From Clostridiales bacterium (GTDB taxonomy: Bacteria > Bacillota > Clostridia > Lachnospirales > WQUN01), in contig JAISWZ010000100.1 of NCBI GenBank assembly GCA_031270945.1, positions 1-39,365 of the forward strand: DNA of 39,365 bases, in the 5' to 3' direction. Shown piece by piece: positions 1 through 7,226 of this stretch; position 1 is the first letter of the stretch; every line of letters begins with the position of its first letter. A program made the position numbers and the translations under genes. A model generated the notes under the pieces. It made no database searches. It saw only the letters and a program-made list of their open reading frames with translations, and was not told the origin of the DNA.

Positions 1-360
1 GCCAAGCTGCTTGAGAATAGATGCAAGGCCAATGACGGAGAGAGCGTTGCCGCTGGGTTTGAGCTTCTTATGCTGCAGTGGAAACGCGCAAGAAATGGGC
101 TTCAAGTCTTTTCTGAAAGGATGAAAAACTTCGCCCCTGCTGAAGAGGATGGCCCAAAGCCAGATCTGTCAGAGGTCTTTGACCTTTTGCGGGACAACAT
201 GAGAAAGCCCGCGCTTTCAGCCATAAAAGCCCTGATGGCCCAAGAGCCGGAAACCGTCGGCCAAGCCACCCTGGGCCGCGCGAAGGCTGAAGTTGAAAGG
301 CTTAACTTTGGAGAAGCGGAAAGCATATTGAGAACCTGGGAAAAAGGGCAGAAGAGATAA
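1..360 (+). CDS. C-terminal fragment of a probable signalling protein
   Basis: The reading frame is open from the first base of the window and stops with TAA at 358-360, so this is the 3' end of a gene whose start lies outside. About 119 residues are visible. They are mainly charged and helical, and end with a segment of the form LxxLLxxNMxxPALSAIKAL ... VERLNFGEAESILRTW. Alternating leucines followed by a 'fxf..A..iL' helix are common at the C-terminal tail of hybrid histidine kinases and related two-component proteins. A response regulator follows 86 bases downstream on the same strand. I infer a two-component partner, but no catalytic domain is visible. The stop is followed by a 60-base A-rich tract (361-420). 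Confidence 0.6.
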   Translation, partial: AKLLENRCKANDGESVAAGFELLMLQWKRARNGLQVFSERMKNFAPAEEDGPKPDLSEVFDLLRDNMRKPALSAIKALMAQEPETVGQATLGRAKAEVERLNFGEAESILRTWEKGQKR

Positions 361-420
361 AATAAAAATAAAAAATATAATAAAAATACAAGAAAAAACA
401 AAAAAACTAAAAACACACAG
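361..420. repeat. A-rich low-complexity tract
   Basis: About 60 bases that are almost entirely A with scattered T, C and G, between the stop codon at 358-360 and the ribosome binding site of the response regulator. No hairpin is evident. It may act as an AT-rich spacer or contain a weak promoter. Confidence 0.7.
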
Positions 421-445
421 GCGAGCGCTCAAGCGGGAGGTGCGC

Positions 446-1051
446 ATGGATCACGAAGTGCTAGAAAAACTGACTGTCTTGGCAGTGGACGATGACTTGA
501 CAATGCTAAAAATAGTTGAAGACTTTCTTGACGACGAATACCGCGTTAGCCTCGCGAAATCTGGAGCGGAAGCGATCAAGCTTCTGGAGAGAGGCCTCAG
601 GCCTGATCTGGTGCTGCTTGACGTGGCGATGCCAGGGTTGGATGGATACGAAACGCTTAAGCAAATCAGGGGCATAGATCCCAAGCGCCATTTGCCTGTC
701 ATATTCATTAGCGGCACTCCTGACAAGTCAAACGAGCCAAAGTGCCTGGATTCCGGAGCGGAGGACTTTGTGTGGAAGCCCCTTAACAAGGCCGCGCTCA
801 GAGCCAGGATACAAGCCAGACTGCGAAGGCCCGCAAATGACCTGCGCGAGGAGCTGGCCAGAAACCTCACCCCCAGCGAGCGCAAAATCATGAACCTGAT
901 GGCGGCAGGCTACACTAACATGGACATATCCCTGGAGCTTCACTACTCGTACGGCTACATCAAAAAGACGGCGGCGCTTGTGCTAAACAAGTTAGAGCTG
1001 GATCGAAGCGCCCTGCGCAGAATGTTCGCGTCACTGCCAGCGCAAAGCTAG
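446..1051 (+). CDS. Response regulator, REC domain plus LuxR-like HTH
   Basis: A 201-residue two-component response regulator. Residues 1-125 are a receiver domain. The acidic pocket is D15-D16-D17, the phospho-acceptor is D59 in LLDVAMPGLDG, the switch residue is S89 in ISGT and the conserved lysine is K111 in WKP. Residues from about 140 form a helix-turn-helix of LuxR/GerE type (LTPSERKIMNLMAAGYTNMD followed by a recognition-helix-like segment), so it is probably a DNA-binding transcription factor. An in-frame GTG at 440 overlaps the GGGAGG at 435-440, so the ATG at 446, five bases after that Shine-Dalgarno sequence, is the better start. The upstream partial gene may encode its kinase. Targets are unknown. 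The gene is followed by a 32-base poly-A run and a strong hairpin. Confidence 0.9.
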   Translation: MDHEVLEKLTVLAVDDDLTMLKIVEDFLDDEYRVSLAKSGAEAIKLLERGLRPDLVLLDVAMPGLDGYETLKQIRGIDPKRHLPVIFISGTPDKSNEPKCLDSGAEDFVWKPLNKAALRARIQARLRRPANDLREELARNLTPSERKIMNLMAAGYTNMDISLELHYSYGYIKKTAALVLNKLELDRSALRRMFASLPAQS

Positions 1052-1085
<34 letters not shown>

Positions 1086-1099
1086 ATAAAAAAAACTAC

Positions 1100-1131
1100 A
1101 AAAGGCTATGCGGATACCCGCATAGCCTTTT
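1100..1131. terminator. Bidirectional intrinsic terminator
   Basis: A perfect 14-bp stem (AAAAGGCTATGCGG pairing with CCGCATAGCCTTTT) closes a 4-base loop ATAC. On the plus strand it follows the response regulator and ends in TTTT. On the minus strand it lies 92 bases past the stop of the gene at 1223-1771 and is followed by a very long T tract. It therefore probably serves both convergent genes. Confidence 0.85.
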
Positions 1132-1159
1132 AAAGCGCAAACGCTCTTTCTTGGATCCT

Positions 1160-1184
1160 ATTGCAGTATGCTTAACAAACTATG
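1160..1184 (+). repeat. Short interspersed repeat, copy A (25 bp)
   Basis: The 25-bp segment centred on GCTTAACAAACTATG recurs at 5549-5573 (+) and 6067-6091 (-), with 23 of 25 bases matching in each comparison with this copy. All three copies are intergenic. No inverted repeat is obvious inside the unit and its function is unknown. Confidence 0.6.
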
Positions 1185-1222
1185 AGTTAGCGTCCAACCA
1201 GCACATCCCTCATATGTAATCC

Positions 1223-1771
1223 CTAAAACCGCTTCAGGCTCCTGAGCTCCCGCTCAACCCTGGCATTGAACTCATAAGCGCTTAAGTTCATGAACTTTTC
1301 GCAGAGACGCTCAAACTCCCTGAACTCGGGCCTTTTGAACCTCCAGAGCCCCTCCTGGGGAAATGTCATCCTTATGACTGTCATGGCCTGGGATATCTTT
1401 GAAGTCGATATCTCGTCTCCAGAAGCTGATATCATGGTAAAAAGTATGCCAAGGCGCCAAGTCATGTTTTTGGCGCAAATGGCGTTAAAGTATATCCCGG
1501 CGACTGGGATCGAGCCAAGCCCCTTATCCAGCAAAAGATCAACAAGAATTTCTGGCGCTATCTGGATTATCAAGGACTTTACCTTGTAGGTTTCAAAGTA
1601 GCCTCTTCCGAAGATGTTCCTGATGTTCATGAACATCGGCATGTATATCGCTGGAACTGACGCGGCGTCCACAAGCAGGTTCCAGGGGAATCCAAAGAAG
1701 CCGCTTACGCCTTGCCCTGCCGTGTTTAATGTTTCCTGCTTGTCGATCTCTTCATACGCCATTTTCAGCAT
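1223..1771 (-). CDS. Putative DUF697-like membrane-associated protein
   Basis: A 182-residue protein with a good ribosome binding site (AGGAG about 9 bases before the ATG at 1771). The middle third (about residues 30-115) is rich in hydrophobic and small residues, with segments such as FPWNLLVDAASVPAIYMPMF and GSIPVAGIYFNAICAKN that could be membrane-embedded hairpins. The C-terminal 50 residues are charged. The pattern recalls DUF697/EcsC-like proteins, often found with GTPases or as stand-alone membrane-associated factors, but this match is by eye and weak. It is a monocistronic gene convergent with the response regulator; the shared terminator lies at 1100-1131. Confidence 0.7.
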   Translation of the reverse strand: MLKMAYEEIDKQETLNTAGQGVSGFFGFPWNLLVDAASVPAIYMPMFMNIRNIFGRGYFETYKVKSLIIQIAPEILVDLLLDKGLGSIPVAGIYFNAICAKNMTWRLGILFTMISASGDEISTSKISQAMTVIRMTFPQEGLWRFKRPEFREFERLCEKFMNLSAYEFNARVERELRSLKRF

Positions 1772-2012
1772 GCTCTCACTCCTAGATTGATTTTGGGAAA
1801 TGCTTTAAATCCGCGCTTTCCGATCACCTGGAAGGCTTGGGAGCTCAGGCGCAGGTTTTCAAGCGTCTGCCCGCTTCCCTTCAGAATATGCTGCATGGCC
1901 TCTGGTGTTGTCGCAATTCAAATCCCGCTCTTGCAAGCCGTTTTTATATGCATATAGCATATCAGATGATCTTTTTCTCTAGGTATCAATTGGCAAATCC
2001 GATAATGCGCCC

Positions 2013-2041
2013 TTGATTTTTTGACCTATTTAAGGTATTCT
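2013..2041 (+). promoter_or_regulatory. Possible promoter of the activase/GRE operon
   Basis: TTGATT at 2013-2018 and TATTCT at 2036-2041 are separated by 17 bases. Each hexamer matches the sigma-70 consensus at four of six positions. If used, the 5' leader would include the palindromic element at 2065-2117. The assignment is weak. Confidence 0.3.
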
Positions 2042-2064
2042 TAAATTGTGAGTTTTGGATATCA

Positions 2065-2117
2065 AGTGCATATCCTAGTCCAGCGTTGAAGCGTTCGCCA
2101 GGACTTTGGATATACGC
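2065..2117 (+). repeat. Palindromic intergenic element, short copy
   Basis: It begins GTGCATATCCTAGTCC and ends GGACTTTGGATATACGC, so the ends pair imperfectly around a core CGTTGAAGCGTTCGCCA. The same core, with one A/G change, is the loop of the two 100-bp elements at 18478 and 33314; here part of each arm is missing. It ends a few bases before the Shine-Dalgarno sequence of the activase, and would fold as a hairpin in the mRNA leader. Confidence 0.75.
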
Positions 2118-2133
2118 TAAAGGCTGGTGGAAA

Positions 2134-3045
2134 ATGAAAGCGCCGATAATAGGCGATACCGGGCTCATCATGGACATTGACCACTTTGCGGTTCACGACG
2201 GGCCAGGCATCCGCGCCTGCGTCTACTTCAAAGGCTGCCCGCTTTCATGCGCTTGGTGCCATTCGCCAGAATCGCAAAGCTCAGGCGTGGAGCTTCTGTA
2301 TGCAGCAAACAGGTGCCAGGGATGCAAAGCGTGCGCAAGTCTATGCCCTGTTGGGGCGCACCAGTTTGCCGCTGGCAGCCATCTTTTCAACCGGGAAAAG
2401 TGTGTTGCTTGCGGTGAATGCTCCAAGCGCTGCCCAAGCGGGGCCCTATCGATGTCCGCCAGATTCGTCAGCCTAGACGAAGTGGTTGGAGAGCTTGAAG
2501 AAGACATGATTTTCTACCGAAACAGCGGAGGCGGCGTTACTCTTAGCGGAGGGGAGGTTTTATCTCAAGCCCCATTTGCCGCAAAGGTTCTGGAACGGCT
2601 CAAAACAAGCGGCGTTCACACAATAGTCGAGACCTCTGGCTACGGACGGCTTGAGGATCTGCTTAAAATAGCGGCGCATGCGGATATGTTTTATTATGAC
2701 TTCAAGCTGGGAAACGAGGATGAATTCCGGTTGCATACAGGAGGAAGAGCGGATCTGCCGCTTGGAAACCTGAGAGCCCTCAGAAATGTGACCGATGCGA
2801 TTACATTGCGAGTTCCCCTCGTGCCAGGGATAACCGACACACTCTCCAATGTCATGGCCGCGTACAGCCTTGCCTTGAGCCTAGATTTAAGGCATGTGCA
2901 TCTTCTTCCCTACAATGCCTCAGCCTCGGCCAAGTACGAATGGATCGGAAAGGCATTCCCTTTAGGCGAGTTGACTCCAGAGCCTGGAGCATGGGAACGG
3001 CTCAAAGACGCGGCTCCTGAAGGGCTTGAAGTTTTGATTCAGTGA
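2134..3045 (+). CDS. Glycyl radical enzyme activating enzyme (radical SAM)
   Basis: A 303-residue activase that uses S-adenosylmethionine to place the glycyl radical on its partner enzyme. The radical-SAM cluster motif is C35-x3-C39-x2-C42 within FKGCPLSCAWC. An inserted ferredoxin-like domain follows with two sets of four cysteines (C61, C64, C67, C71 and C90, C93, C96, C100), each in a CxxCxxCxxxCP pattern for a [4Fe-4S] cluster. This architecture is usual for activases of dehydratase/lyase-type GREs rather than pyruvate formate-lyase. Further motifs include GGGVTLSGGE and VETSGYG. The frame stays open upstream to a TTG at 2086, inside the palindromic element, but the ATG at 2134 follows GGTGG at about 2126-2130 and starts at the usual family length. 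It lies 32 bases before the GRE gene, so the two are surely co-transcribed. Confidence 0.93.
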   Translation: MKAPIIGDTGLIMDIDHFAVHDGPGIRACVYFKGCPLSCAWCHSPESQSSGVELLYAANRCQGCKACASLCPVGAHQFAAGSHLFNREKCVACGECSKRCPSGALSMSARFVSLDEVVGELEEDMIFYRNSGGGVTLSGGEVLSQAPFAAKVLERLKTSGVHTIVETSGYGRLEDLLKIAAHADMFYYDFKLGNEDEFRLHTGGRADLPLGNLRALRNVTDAITLRVPLVPGITDTLSNVMAAYSLALSLDLRHVHLLPYNASASAKYEWIGKAFPLGELTPEPGAWERLKDAAPEGLEVLIQ

Positions 3046-3077
3046 TCGCGTTGCTTTTTTATTGAAAGGAAAATTTT

Positions 3078-5384
3078 ATGCTGACTGAAGCTTATTCAAA
3101 GAGCATAACCAACAGCGTTCCGACACCGCGTGTTTCAAAGTTAATAGAATCCACCCACGAGCGCATGCGCGCCATAAACACGCGTTTTCAAGACGTTGGC
3201 TCAGTGCTAAATGAAGAGACCAGAACATTCCCAACCATCAAGCGCAAAGCTTTGGCAGAAAAGCAAAAGCTTGAGCGCGTCCCCATTGGCATATGGGATG
3301 GCCAGGTCTTTGCTGGATGTTTCACCTTTGAAAACAACGTAATGATTTCCCATGAGCTGCCGGAGTTCGCGTTTGAAGAAGAGAAGCTCGAAGGCGAAAA
3401 GTACGGGTTTGGCATCTACTCCATGTTCGGCCATATAGCGCCCAATTACCCTCGTCTTCTGAGCTTGGGAACAAGCGGCATCATAGAGATGGCCAAAAGC
3501 CAGCTTGAAAAGGTGTCAAGCCAAGAAAGCAAAGATTTTCTTGAAGCTGTGATCATATCCACTGAGGGCTTGGAAGCCTTTGCGAAGCGCCACGAAGAGT
3601 TTCTTCGAGAAAAAGCCGAAGCGTGTCCCGAACGCCGGGATGAGCTTCTTCGCACCGCAGACGCGCTCTCAATCTCACCGAAATATCCGCCAAAAACTTT
3701 TCTCCAGGCTTGCCAAAGCATGTGGCTGTGCCATCTGGCATTGCAGCTGACCGGCAATTACCTGGCCATTGGGCGTCCTGACCAGTTCTTGTACCCATTC
3801 CTAAAAAGCGACCTTGATTCCGGAACGCTGACCGTAGAAGAAGCCCAGGAGATAACCGATCTGTACATGCTCAAGTTCAACGAGAGGGCGCAAGACAACG
3901 AGACCGCCGCTAAAACGATGGACTTGGAGAGCATGAAGGAAAACCAAGAGAGAAAGTGGCGCGAACGCAAGCTTTCAGATATCGGCCAGCAACGCTACAA
4001 CCCTCGCGACTCAATCGATGCGGTCAACCACTGGAACCAAAACATAATGCTTGGAGGAGTCGACAGCCAAGGAAATGACGCTGTCAATCTGCTGACAGTA
4101 ATGATGCTTGAGTCTTTCCGCAGGCTTCGGATGACCAACCCTGTCACATCAGTGCGAGTCAACACGCGCACCCCTGACTTTTTCATCAGGCAGGTAGCGG
4201 AGACTTTGAAGACAGGCGGAGGGCTCCCCTGCGTCTACAATGATGAAATCCTCATAAAGGCGTATGAAAACTTTGGCTTCAAGGCAGAAGACGCAAGGGA
4301 TTTCGGCAATAATGGGTGCTGGGAAGTCATATTGCCTGGCAGAACCGATTTTTACTTCATCAAGATAAACATGCTCAAATGCTTGGAATGGACGCTAAAC
4401 CGAGGCGTCTGCCATGTGGACGGCAAACAGGAGATCCCTGATCCAGGCGATCCGTCTGATTGGGATTTCGAGACTCTTTACTCAAAGTTTCTGGACAATT
4501 TAAGGCTCTGTTGCCAAACAGCAACAAGCCATATATTTGAAACCCGGTTATTGCGCTCTATCGTGGCACCTACTCCTCTTCTAAGCGGACTTCTTGACGG
4601 CCCAATAGAAAGCGGCAAAGACATGACGCAAATGGGCGCCCGCGACATCGTTGGAGGCACAATCGCAGAGGGCATAAGCCACACTGCTGATTCCCTGACA
4701 GCGATTAAGAGGATCGCGTTTGACGAGGGAGAAGGCTTAGGCGCTATCGCTCAAGCAATAGACACCAACTTTGAAACGCATCCCGAGCTTAGGGTCCGCT
4801 TGGAGTCATGCCCGAAGTATGGCGCCAACAACCCTGAGGCAGACGCTATGGCCGCCCGTGTTGCCAAGGACTACGCTCTCATTGTGAAGGGCCTAAACGA
4901 GAAAAATGATCAAATGAGCTTTTTGCCAGGCATTGGGACATTCTCTTGGTACATCGCTGTTGGAGAGGGAACAGGCGCAAGCGCGGACGGAAGGCTTTTG
5001 GGAGAGCCCGTCGCGTCAAACTGCTCTCCCTCCGCTGGCGCAATGACCAAAGGAGTCACAGGCGCCATCCAGTCGTTCTGCAAGCTCTGCCATGACGTTT
5101 TGCCCTTGGGCTCACCCATAGACGTGGGCATGTCCAGCCGGCACGTATCAGGCGAAGCTGGAACCGGGCGGTTGATGGGCCTCATCAAGTCATTTTGCCA
5201 AATGGGAGGCAACCTCCTTACCATAAGCGTGGCAGACGCTGAAATCTTAAGGGACGCTCAAGCAAATCCCGAGCGGTACCGCGACTTGCGCGTTCGCATG
5301 GGCGGATGGTCAGCCTATTTCACAATGCTTTCCAAAGAGCAGCAATCGCACCATATACGCAAAAGTGAGGCTGGGGCGATTTAG
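3078..5384 (+). CDS. Glycyl radical enzyme of unknown substrate
   Basis: A 768-residue enzyme of the pyruvate formate-lyase-like family. The thiyl cysteine is C414 in NNGCWE, with E416 two residues later, as in GRE dehydratases and lyases (glycerol dehydratase, CutC, hydroxyphenylacetate decarboxylase) and unlike the CC of pyruvate formate-lyase. The C-terminal glycyl loop is RVRMGGWSAYF, with the radical glycine probably G743 and the usual Tyr/Phe replaced by Trp. After the cysteine the sequence is VILPGRTDFYFIKINML, where glycerol dehydratase has a WHDA-type segment with a substrate-binding Asp; that Asp is absent here. This makes glycerol unlikely as a substrate and argues for a distinct clade. 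The ATG is preceded by AAGGAAAATTTT. No microcompartment, dehydrogenase or transporter gene adjoins it, so context does not name the substrate. Confidence 0.92.
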   Translation: MLTEAYSKSITNSVPTPRVSKLIESTHERMRAINTRFQDVGSVLNEETRTFPTIKRKALAEKQKLERVPIGIWDGQVFAGCFTFENNVMISHELPEFAFEEEKLEGEKYGFGIYSMFGHIAPNYPRLLSLGTSGIIEMAKSQLEKVSSQESKDFLEAVIISTEGLEAFAKRHEEFLREKAEACPERRDELLRTADALSISPKYPPKTFLQACQSMWLCHLALQLTGNYLAIGRPDQFLYPFLKSDLDSGTLTVEEAQEITDLYMLKFNERAQDNETAAKTMDLESMKENQERKWRERKLSDIGQQRYNPRDSIDAVNHWNQNIMLGGVDSQGNDAVNLLTVMMLESFRRLRMTNPVTSVRVNTRTPDFFIRQVAETLKTGGGLPCVYNDEILIKAYENFGFKAEDARDFGNNGCWEVILPGRTDFYFIKINMLKCLEWTLNRGVCHVDGKQEIPDPGDPSDWDFETLYSKFLDNLRLCCQTATSHIFETRLLRSIVAPTPLLSGLLDGPIESGKDMTQMGARDIVGGTIAEGISHTADSLTAIKRIAFDEGEGLGAIAQAIDTNFETHPELRVRLESCPKYGANNPEADAMAARVAKDYALIVKGLNEKNDQMSFLPGIGTFSWYIAVGEGTGASADGRLLGEPVASNCSPSAGAMTKGVTGAIQSFCKLCHDVLPLGSPIDVGMSSRHVSGEAGTGRLMGLIKSFCQMGGNLLTISVADAEILRDAQANPERYRDLRVRMGGWSAYFTMLSKEQQSHHIRKSEAGAI

Positions 5385-5403
5385 CGCTAGTGGGCAACAT
5401 TAT

Positions 5404-5439
5404 AAAAGCAGCCCGGAATCAACATTCCGGGCTGCTTTT
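5404..5439 (+). terminator. Intrinsic terminator of the activase/GRE operon
   Basis: A perfect 16-bp stem (AAAAGCAGCCCGGAAT with ATTCCGGGCTGCTTTT) with loop CAAC begins 20 bases after the GRE stop codon and ends in TTTT. It would also work for minus-strand transcripts. Confidence 0.9.
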
Positions 5440-5548
5440 CCGCGATGTCTGGCCTTGTGGAAGGCCGAATTGGCTTTGGGCCTGAAAAATAAGACAAAAC
5501 CCGGCTCCTCCGGACAAGCGCTATCGAAAACGTTATTACTTGCGTTCT

Positions 5549-5573
5549 ATTGCTGTACGCTTAACAAACTATG
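5549..5573 (+). repeat. Short interspersed repeat, copy B (25 bp)
   Basis: Second copy of the 25-bp unit containing GCTTAACAAACTATG (compare 1160-1184 and 6067-6091). It lies between the GRE terminator and the zinc-ribbon gene. Confidence 0.6.
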
Positions 5574-5635
5574 TCTTTGCCGCCTTAAAATCCATTCAAC
5601 CGATCTCCATCTCGAAATACCCAACTATCCCAACG

Positions 5636-5854
5636 TCAAATGCCCCTCGTCCCAATATTGATCCCGCAAACCTGGTCCGTACAGTATGTAACCTCTCCCC
5701 TTGATCCGAAAGAGTAAGCGAGTTTGGCGCCGCACCTCGGGCACACTATCTTGGTCTTTCCTTTCGCGACAAGTTCATCCCGGGCCTTGCATAAGACATC
5801 CGCCTCTTCCTGCGTCCTCCCCTGCATAATTCTCGGCTTCAGCTGCATCATCAT
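5636..5854 (-). CDS. Small zinc-ribbon protein
   Basis: A 72-residue protein. The N-terminal half is charged and helical (RIMQGRTQEEADVLCKARDE). The C-terminal half has CPRCG followed about 20 residues later by CTDQVCG, a four-cysteine zinc-ribbon pattern. Small proteins with this helical start followed by a ribbon are familiar in Clostridia but I know of no assigned function. An in-frame GTG at 5863 is almost contiguous with the AGGAG sequence, so I prefer the first ATG of the MMM run (5854), which is about ten bases from AGGAG. It is a single gene, convergent with the GRE operon. Confidence 0.75.
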   Translation of the reverse strand: MMMQLKPRIMQGRTQEEADVLCKARDELVAKGKTKIVCPRCGAKLAYSFGSRGEVTYCTDQVCGINIGTRGI

Positions 5855-6066
5855 ATGGCGCACTCTCCTGATTATAATCGATTTGATGGGCCCTTTCGCT
5901 CATAAAGCAAAGTTTGCTGAATGTCACTATACTTCCCGTGCTTCAGATTTTCCGGACAAACGCAAACGCTCATCAGTGCATTTGATCATAGCAATATTTA
6001 ATAAAATTGTCAAGTGCATTTGCTTTACTTCGCTAAAGCGCTTTGATATTGCGAGTCAGCGCATCC

Positions 6067-6091
6067 CATACTTTGTTAAGCATTCTGCAAT
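6067..6091 (-). repeat. Short interspersed repeat, copy C (25 bp)
   Basis: Inverted copy of the 25-bp unit at 1160-1184; 23 of 25 bases agree after reverse complementing. Confidence 0.55.
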
Positions 6092-6197
6092 ATGCGCCAA
6101 GAAAATCGGTTTTCCCGCAAATCCAGCCTCCCCTCCCCATTCGCCACGTTGAAGCCTTACGAACCCATTCTCTTCATCCGCCCCAGCGCGAAACCCA

Positions 6198-6226
6198 TTG
6201 ACAACGCGCGCATGGTTTTATAGGAT
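6198..6226 (+). promoter_or_regulatory. Sigma-70-type promoter of deoD
   Basis: A consensus TTGACA at 6198-6203 is followed after 17 bases by TAGGAT at 6221-6226 (four of six matches to TATAAT). Transcription would start near 6233, leaving a leader of about 115 bases before the deoD ATG. Confidence 0.55.
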
Positions 6227-6346
6227 TGTAGAGGGGCCATGCTTTGCTTGCCTTATGGCGCTCCAAAGCTCGCAACACGCTTTGCCACGCGTTTCATAGC
6301 GTCGCACTATCTTTCCCCTATGGGACACAGAAACTGGAGGCTTTCC

Positions 6347-7084
6347 ATGTCTGCTCCAACACCGCACAATGCCGCCAAGCCAGGCGACATCGCAAAAACC
6401 GTTCTAATGCCAGGCGATCCGCTGCGAGCGAAATATGTAGCGGAGACTTTCTTAAAGAACCCAGTTCAGTTCAACAGCGTTCGCGGAATGCTTGGCTTTA
6501 CTGGAGAATACGAAGGAACCCGTGTTTCCGTCATGGGCTCCGGCATGGGTATGCCCTCCATTGGCATATACTCCTACGAGCTCTTCGCCTTCTACGATGT
6601 GGACAACATCATCCGCATTGGCACCGCTGGAGGCATTCACAAGGGCCTGAAGCTGCGTGACGTCGTAATAGCCAGCGGCGCTTCAACAAACTCATCCTAC
6701 TTCAAGCAATATGGGTTGCCGGGCTACTTCGCCCCGATAGCCAGCTTCAACCTTCTGCGCCAGTCAGTCCAAGCGGCTGAGGAAAACGGGGTTCGCTACG
6801 TGGTTGGCAACGTGCTTTCCAGTGACTACTTCTACACCGATGAAGCCACAGACACCATGGCGTGGGCAAAGCTTGGAGTGCTTGCGGTAGAGATGGAGTC
6901 AGCCGCCCTCTACATGAACGCGGCCCGCTTGGGCAAGAACGGCCTTGGGATCTTCACCATATCCGACCTTCTAACTACAGGCGCGTCAACCACGCCAGAA
7001 GAGCGCCAGACATCCTTTACCGCGATGATGGAAATTGCGCTTAAGACGGCTTGCAGGGTTGATTCGGGAAATGCCGGCAAGTGA
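6347..7084 (+). CDS. deoD: Purine nucleoside phosphorylase, DeoD type
   Basis: A 245-residue hexameric-type purine nucleoside phosphorylase, which converts purine (deoxy)nucleosides and phosphate to free base and (deoxy)ribose-1-phosphate in the cytoplasm. Clear landmarks are MPGDPLRAKYVAETFL, RGMLGFTGEYEG, the phosphate/nucleoside-loop GTAGG, VEMESAALYM in the ribose-binding region, and ISD with the downstream EERQTSF, which supply the catalytic Asp and Arg of this family. The length matches E. coli DeoD closely. The ATG at 6347 has GGAGG six bases upstream and starts where the family starts; an upstream in-frame ATG at 6239 is not supported. It is monocistronic with its own promoter and terminator, so it is a salvage gene unrelated to its neighbours. 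Confidence 0.95.
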   Translation: MSAPTPHNAAKPGDIAKTVLMPGDPLRAKYVAETFLKNPVQFNSVRGMLGFTGEYEGTRVSVMGSGMGMPSIGIYSYELFAFYDVDNIIRIGTAGGIHKGLKLRDVVIASGASTNSSYFKQYGLPGYFAPIASFNLLRQSVQAAEENGVRYVVGNVLSSDYFYTDEATDTMAWAKLGVLAVEMESAALYMNAARLGKNGLGIFTISDLLTTGASTTPEERQTSFTAMMEIALKTACRVDSGNAGK

Positions 7085-7104
7085 AAACTGGATCAAGATT
7101 TGAG

Positions 7105-7140
7105 CCAAAACCGCCAAGGCAGATGCCTTGGCGGTTTTGG
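7105..7140 (+). terminator. Intrinsic terminator of deoD
   Basis: A perfect 16-bp stem (CCAAAACCGCCAAGGC with GCCTTGGCGGTTTTGG) with loop AGAT, followed by TTTTTGGTTTTTTGG. It starts 20 bases after the deoD stop. Confidence 0.9.
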
Positions 7141-7204
7141 TTTTTGGTTTTTTGGTTTTTTGGCTTTTGGTTTTTGTTTTTTGTTTTTGTTTTTTTTGGT
7201 TTTG
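7132..7204. repeat. T/G low-complexity tract
   Basis: About 70 bases made almost only of T runs (4 to 8 long) broken by GG or single G, from the right arm of the deoD terminator towards the end of the minus-strand operon. It extends far beyond what a terminator needs. A short hairpin, TTTGCAT...ATGCAAA (7201-7223), lies between it and the stop codon of the last operon gene. Confidence 0.7.
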
Positions 7205-7226
7205 CATGCCGGCCTGATGCAAAGTC

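Larger units (their letters stand above)
1772..2133. other. Intergenic region upstream of the glycyl radical locus
   Basis: 362 bases between divergent genes. It holds a weak possible promoter at 2013-2041 and a palindromic element at 2065-2117, listed separately. The part from 1800 to 2000 shows no convincing gene; around 1908-1966 there are several overlapping ATATGCATAT-like words but no clear symmetrical site. Confidence 0.5.
5855..6346. other. Intergenic region upstream of deoD
   Basis: A gap of about 490 bases between the divergent zinc-ribbon and deoD genes. It contains a short repeat (6067-6091), a near-consensus promoter (6198-6226) and two similar phrases, AGTGCATTTGATCAT near 5976 and AAGTGCATTTGCTTT near 6013. 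In-frame sequence continues upstream of deoD as far as an ATG at 6239, but it lacks similarity to the family and a good ribosome binding site. Confidence 0.5.

Noticed and set aside
102..447. Hydrophobic open frames on the minus strand overlapping the first fragment
   Set aside because: They result from the A-rich intergenic tract read as Phe/Leu codons and overlap a better-supported gene on the opposite strand.
3078..5384. Assignment of the GRE as B12-independent glycerol dehydratase because a glycerol-type locus is nearby
   Set aside because: The Asp-containing segment after the catalytic Cys is missing, no 1,3-propanediol dehydrogenase adjoins it, and the loci are 2 to 13 kb apart on separate transcripts.
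5365..5661. 98-codon plus-strand frame overlapping the GRE end and its terminator
   Set aside because: It runs through a strong terminator hairpin, has no ribosome binding site and shows no domain.
6239..6346. N-terminal extension of deoD from an upstream ATG
   Set aside because: The extension is absent from the family, and GGAGG is positioned for the ATG at 6347.
7201..7223. TTTGCAT/ATGCAAA hairpin as terminator of the ETF operon
   Set aside because: The stem is only 7 bp and on the minus strand is followed by A-rich rather than T-rich DNA.
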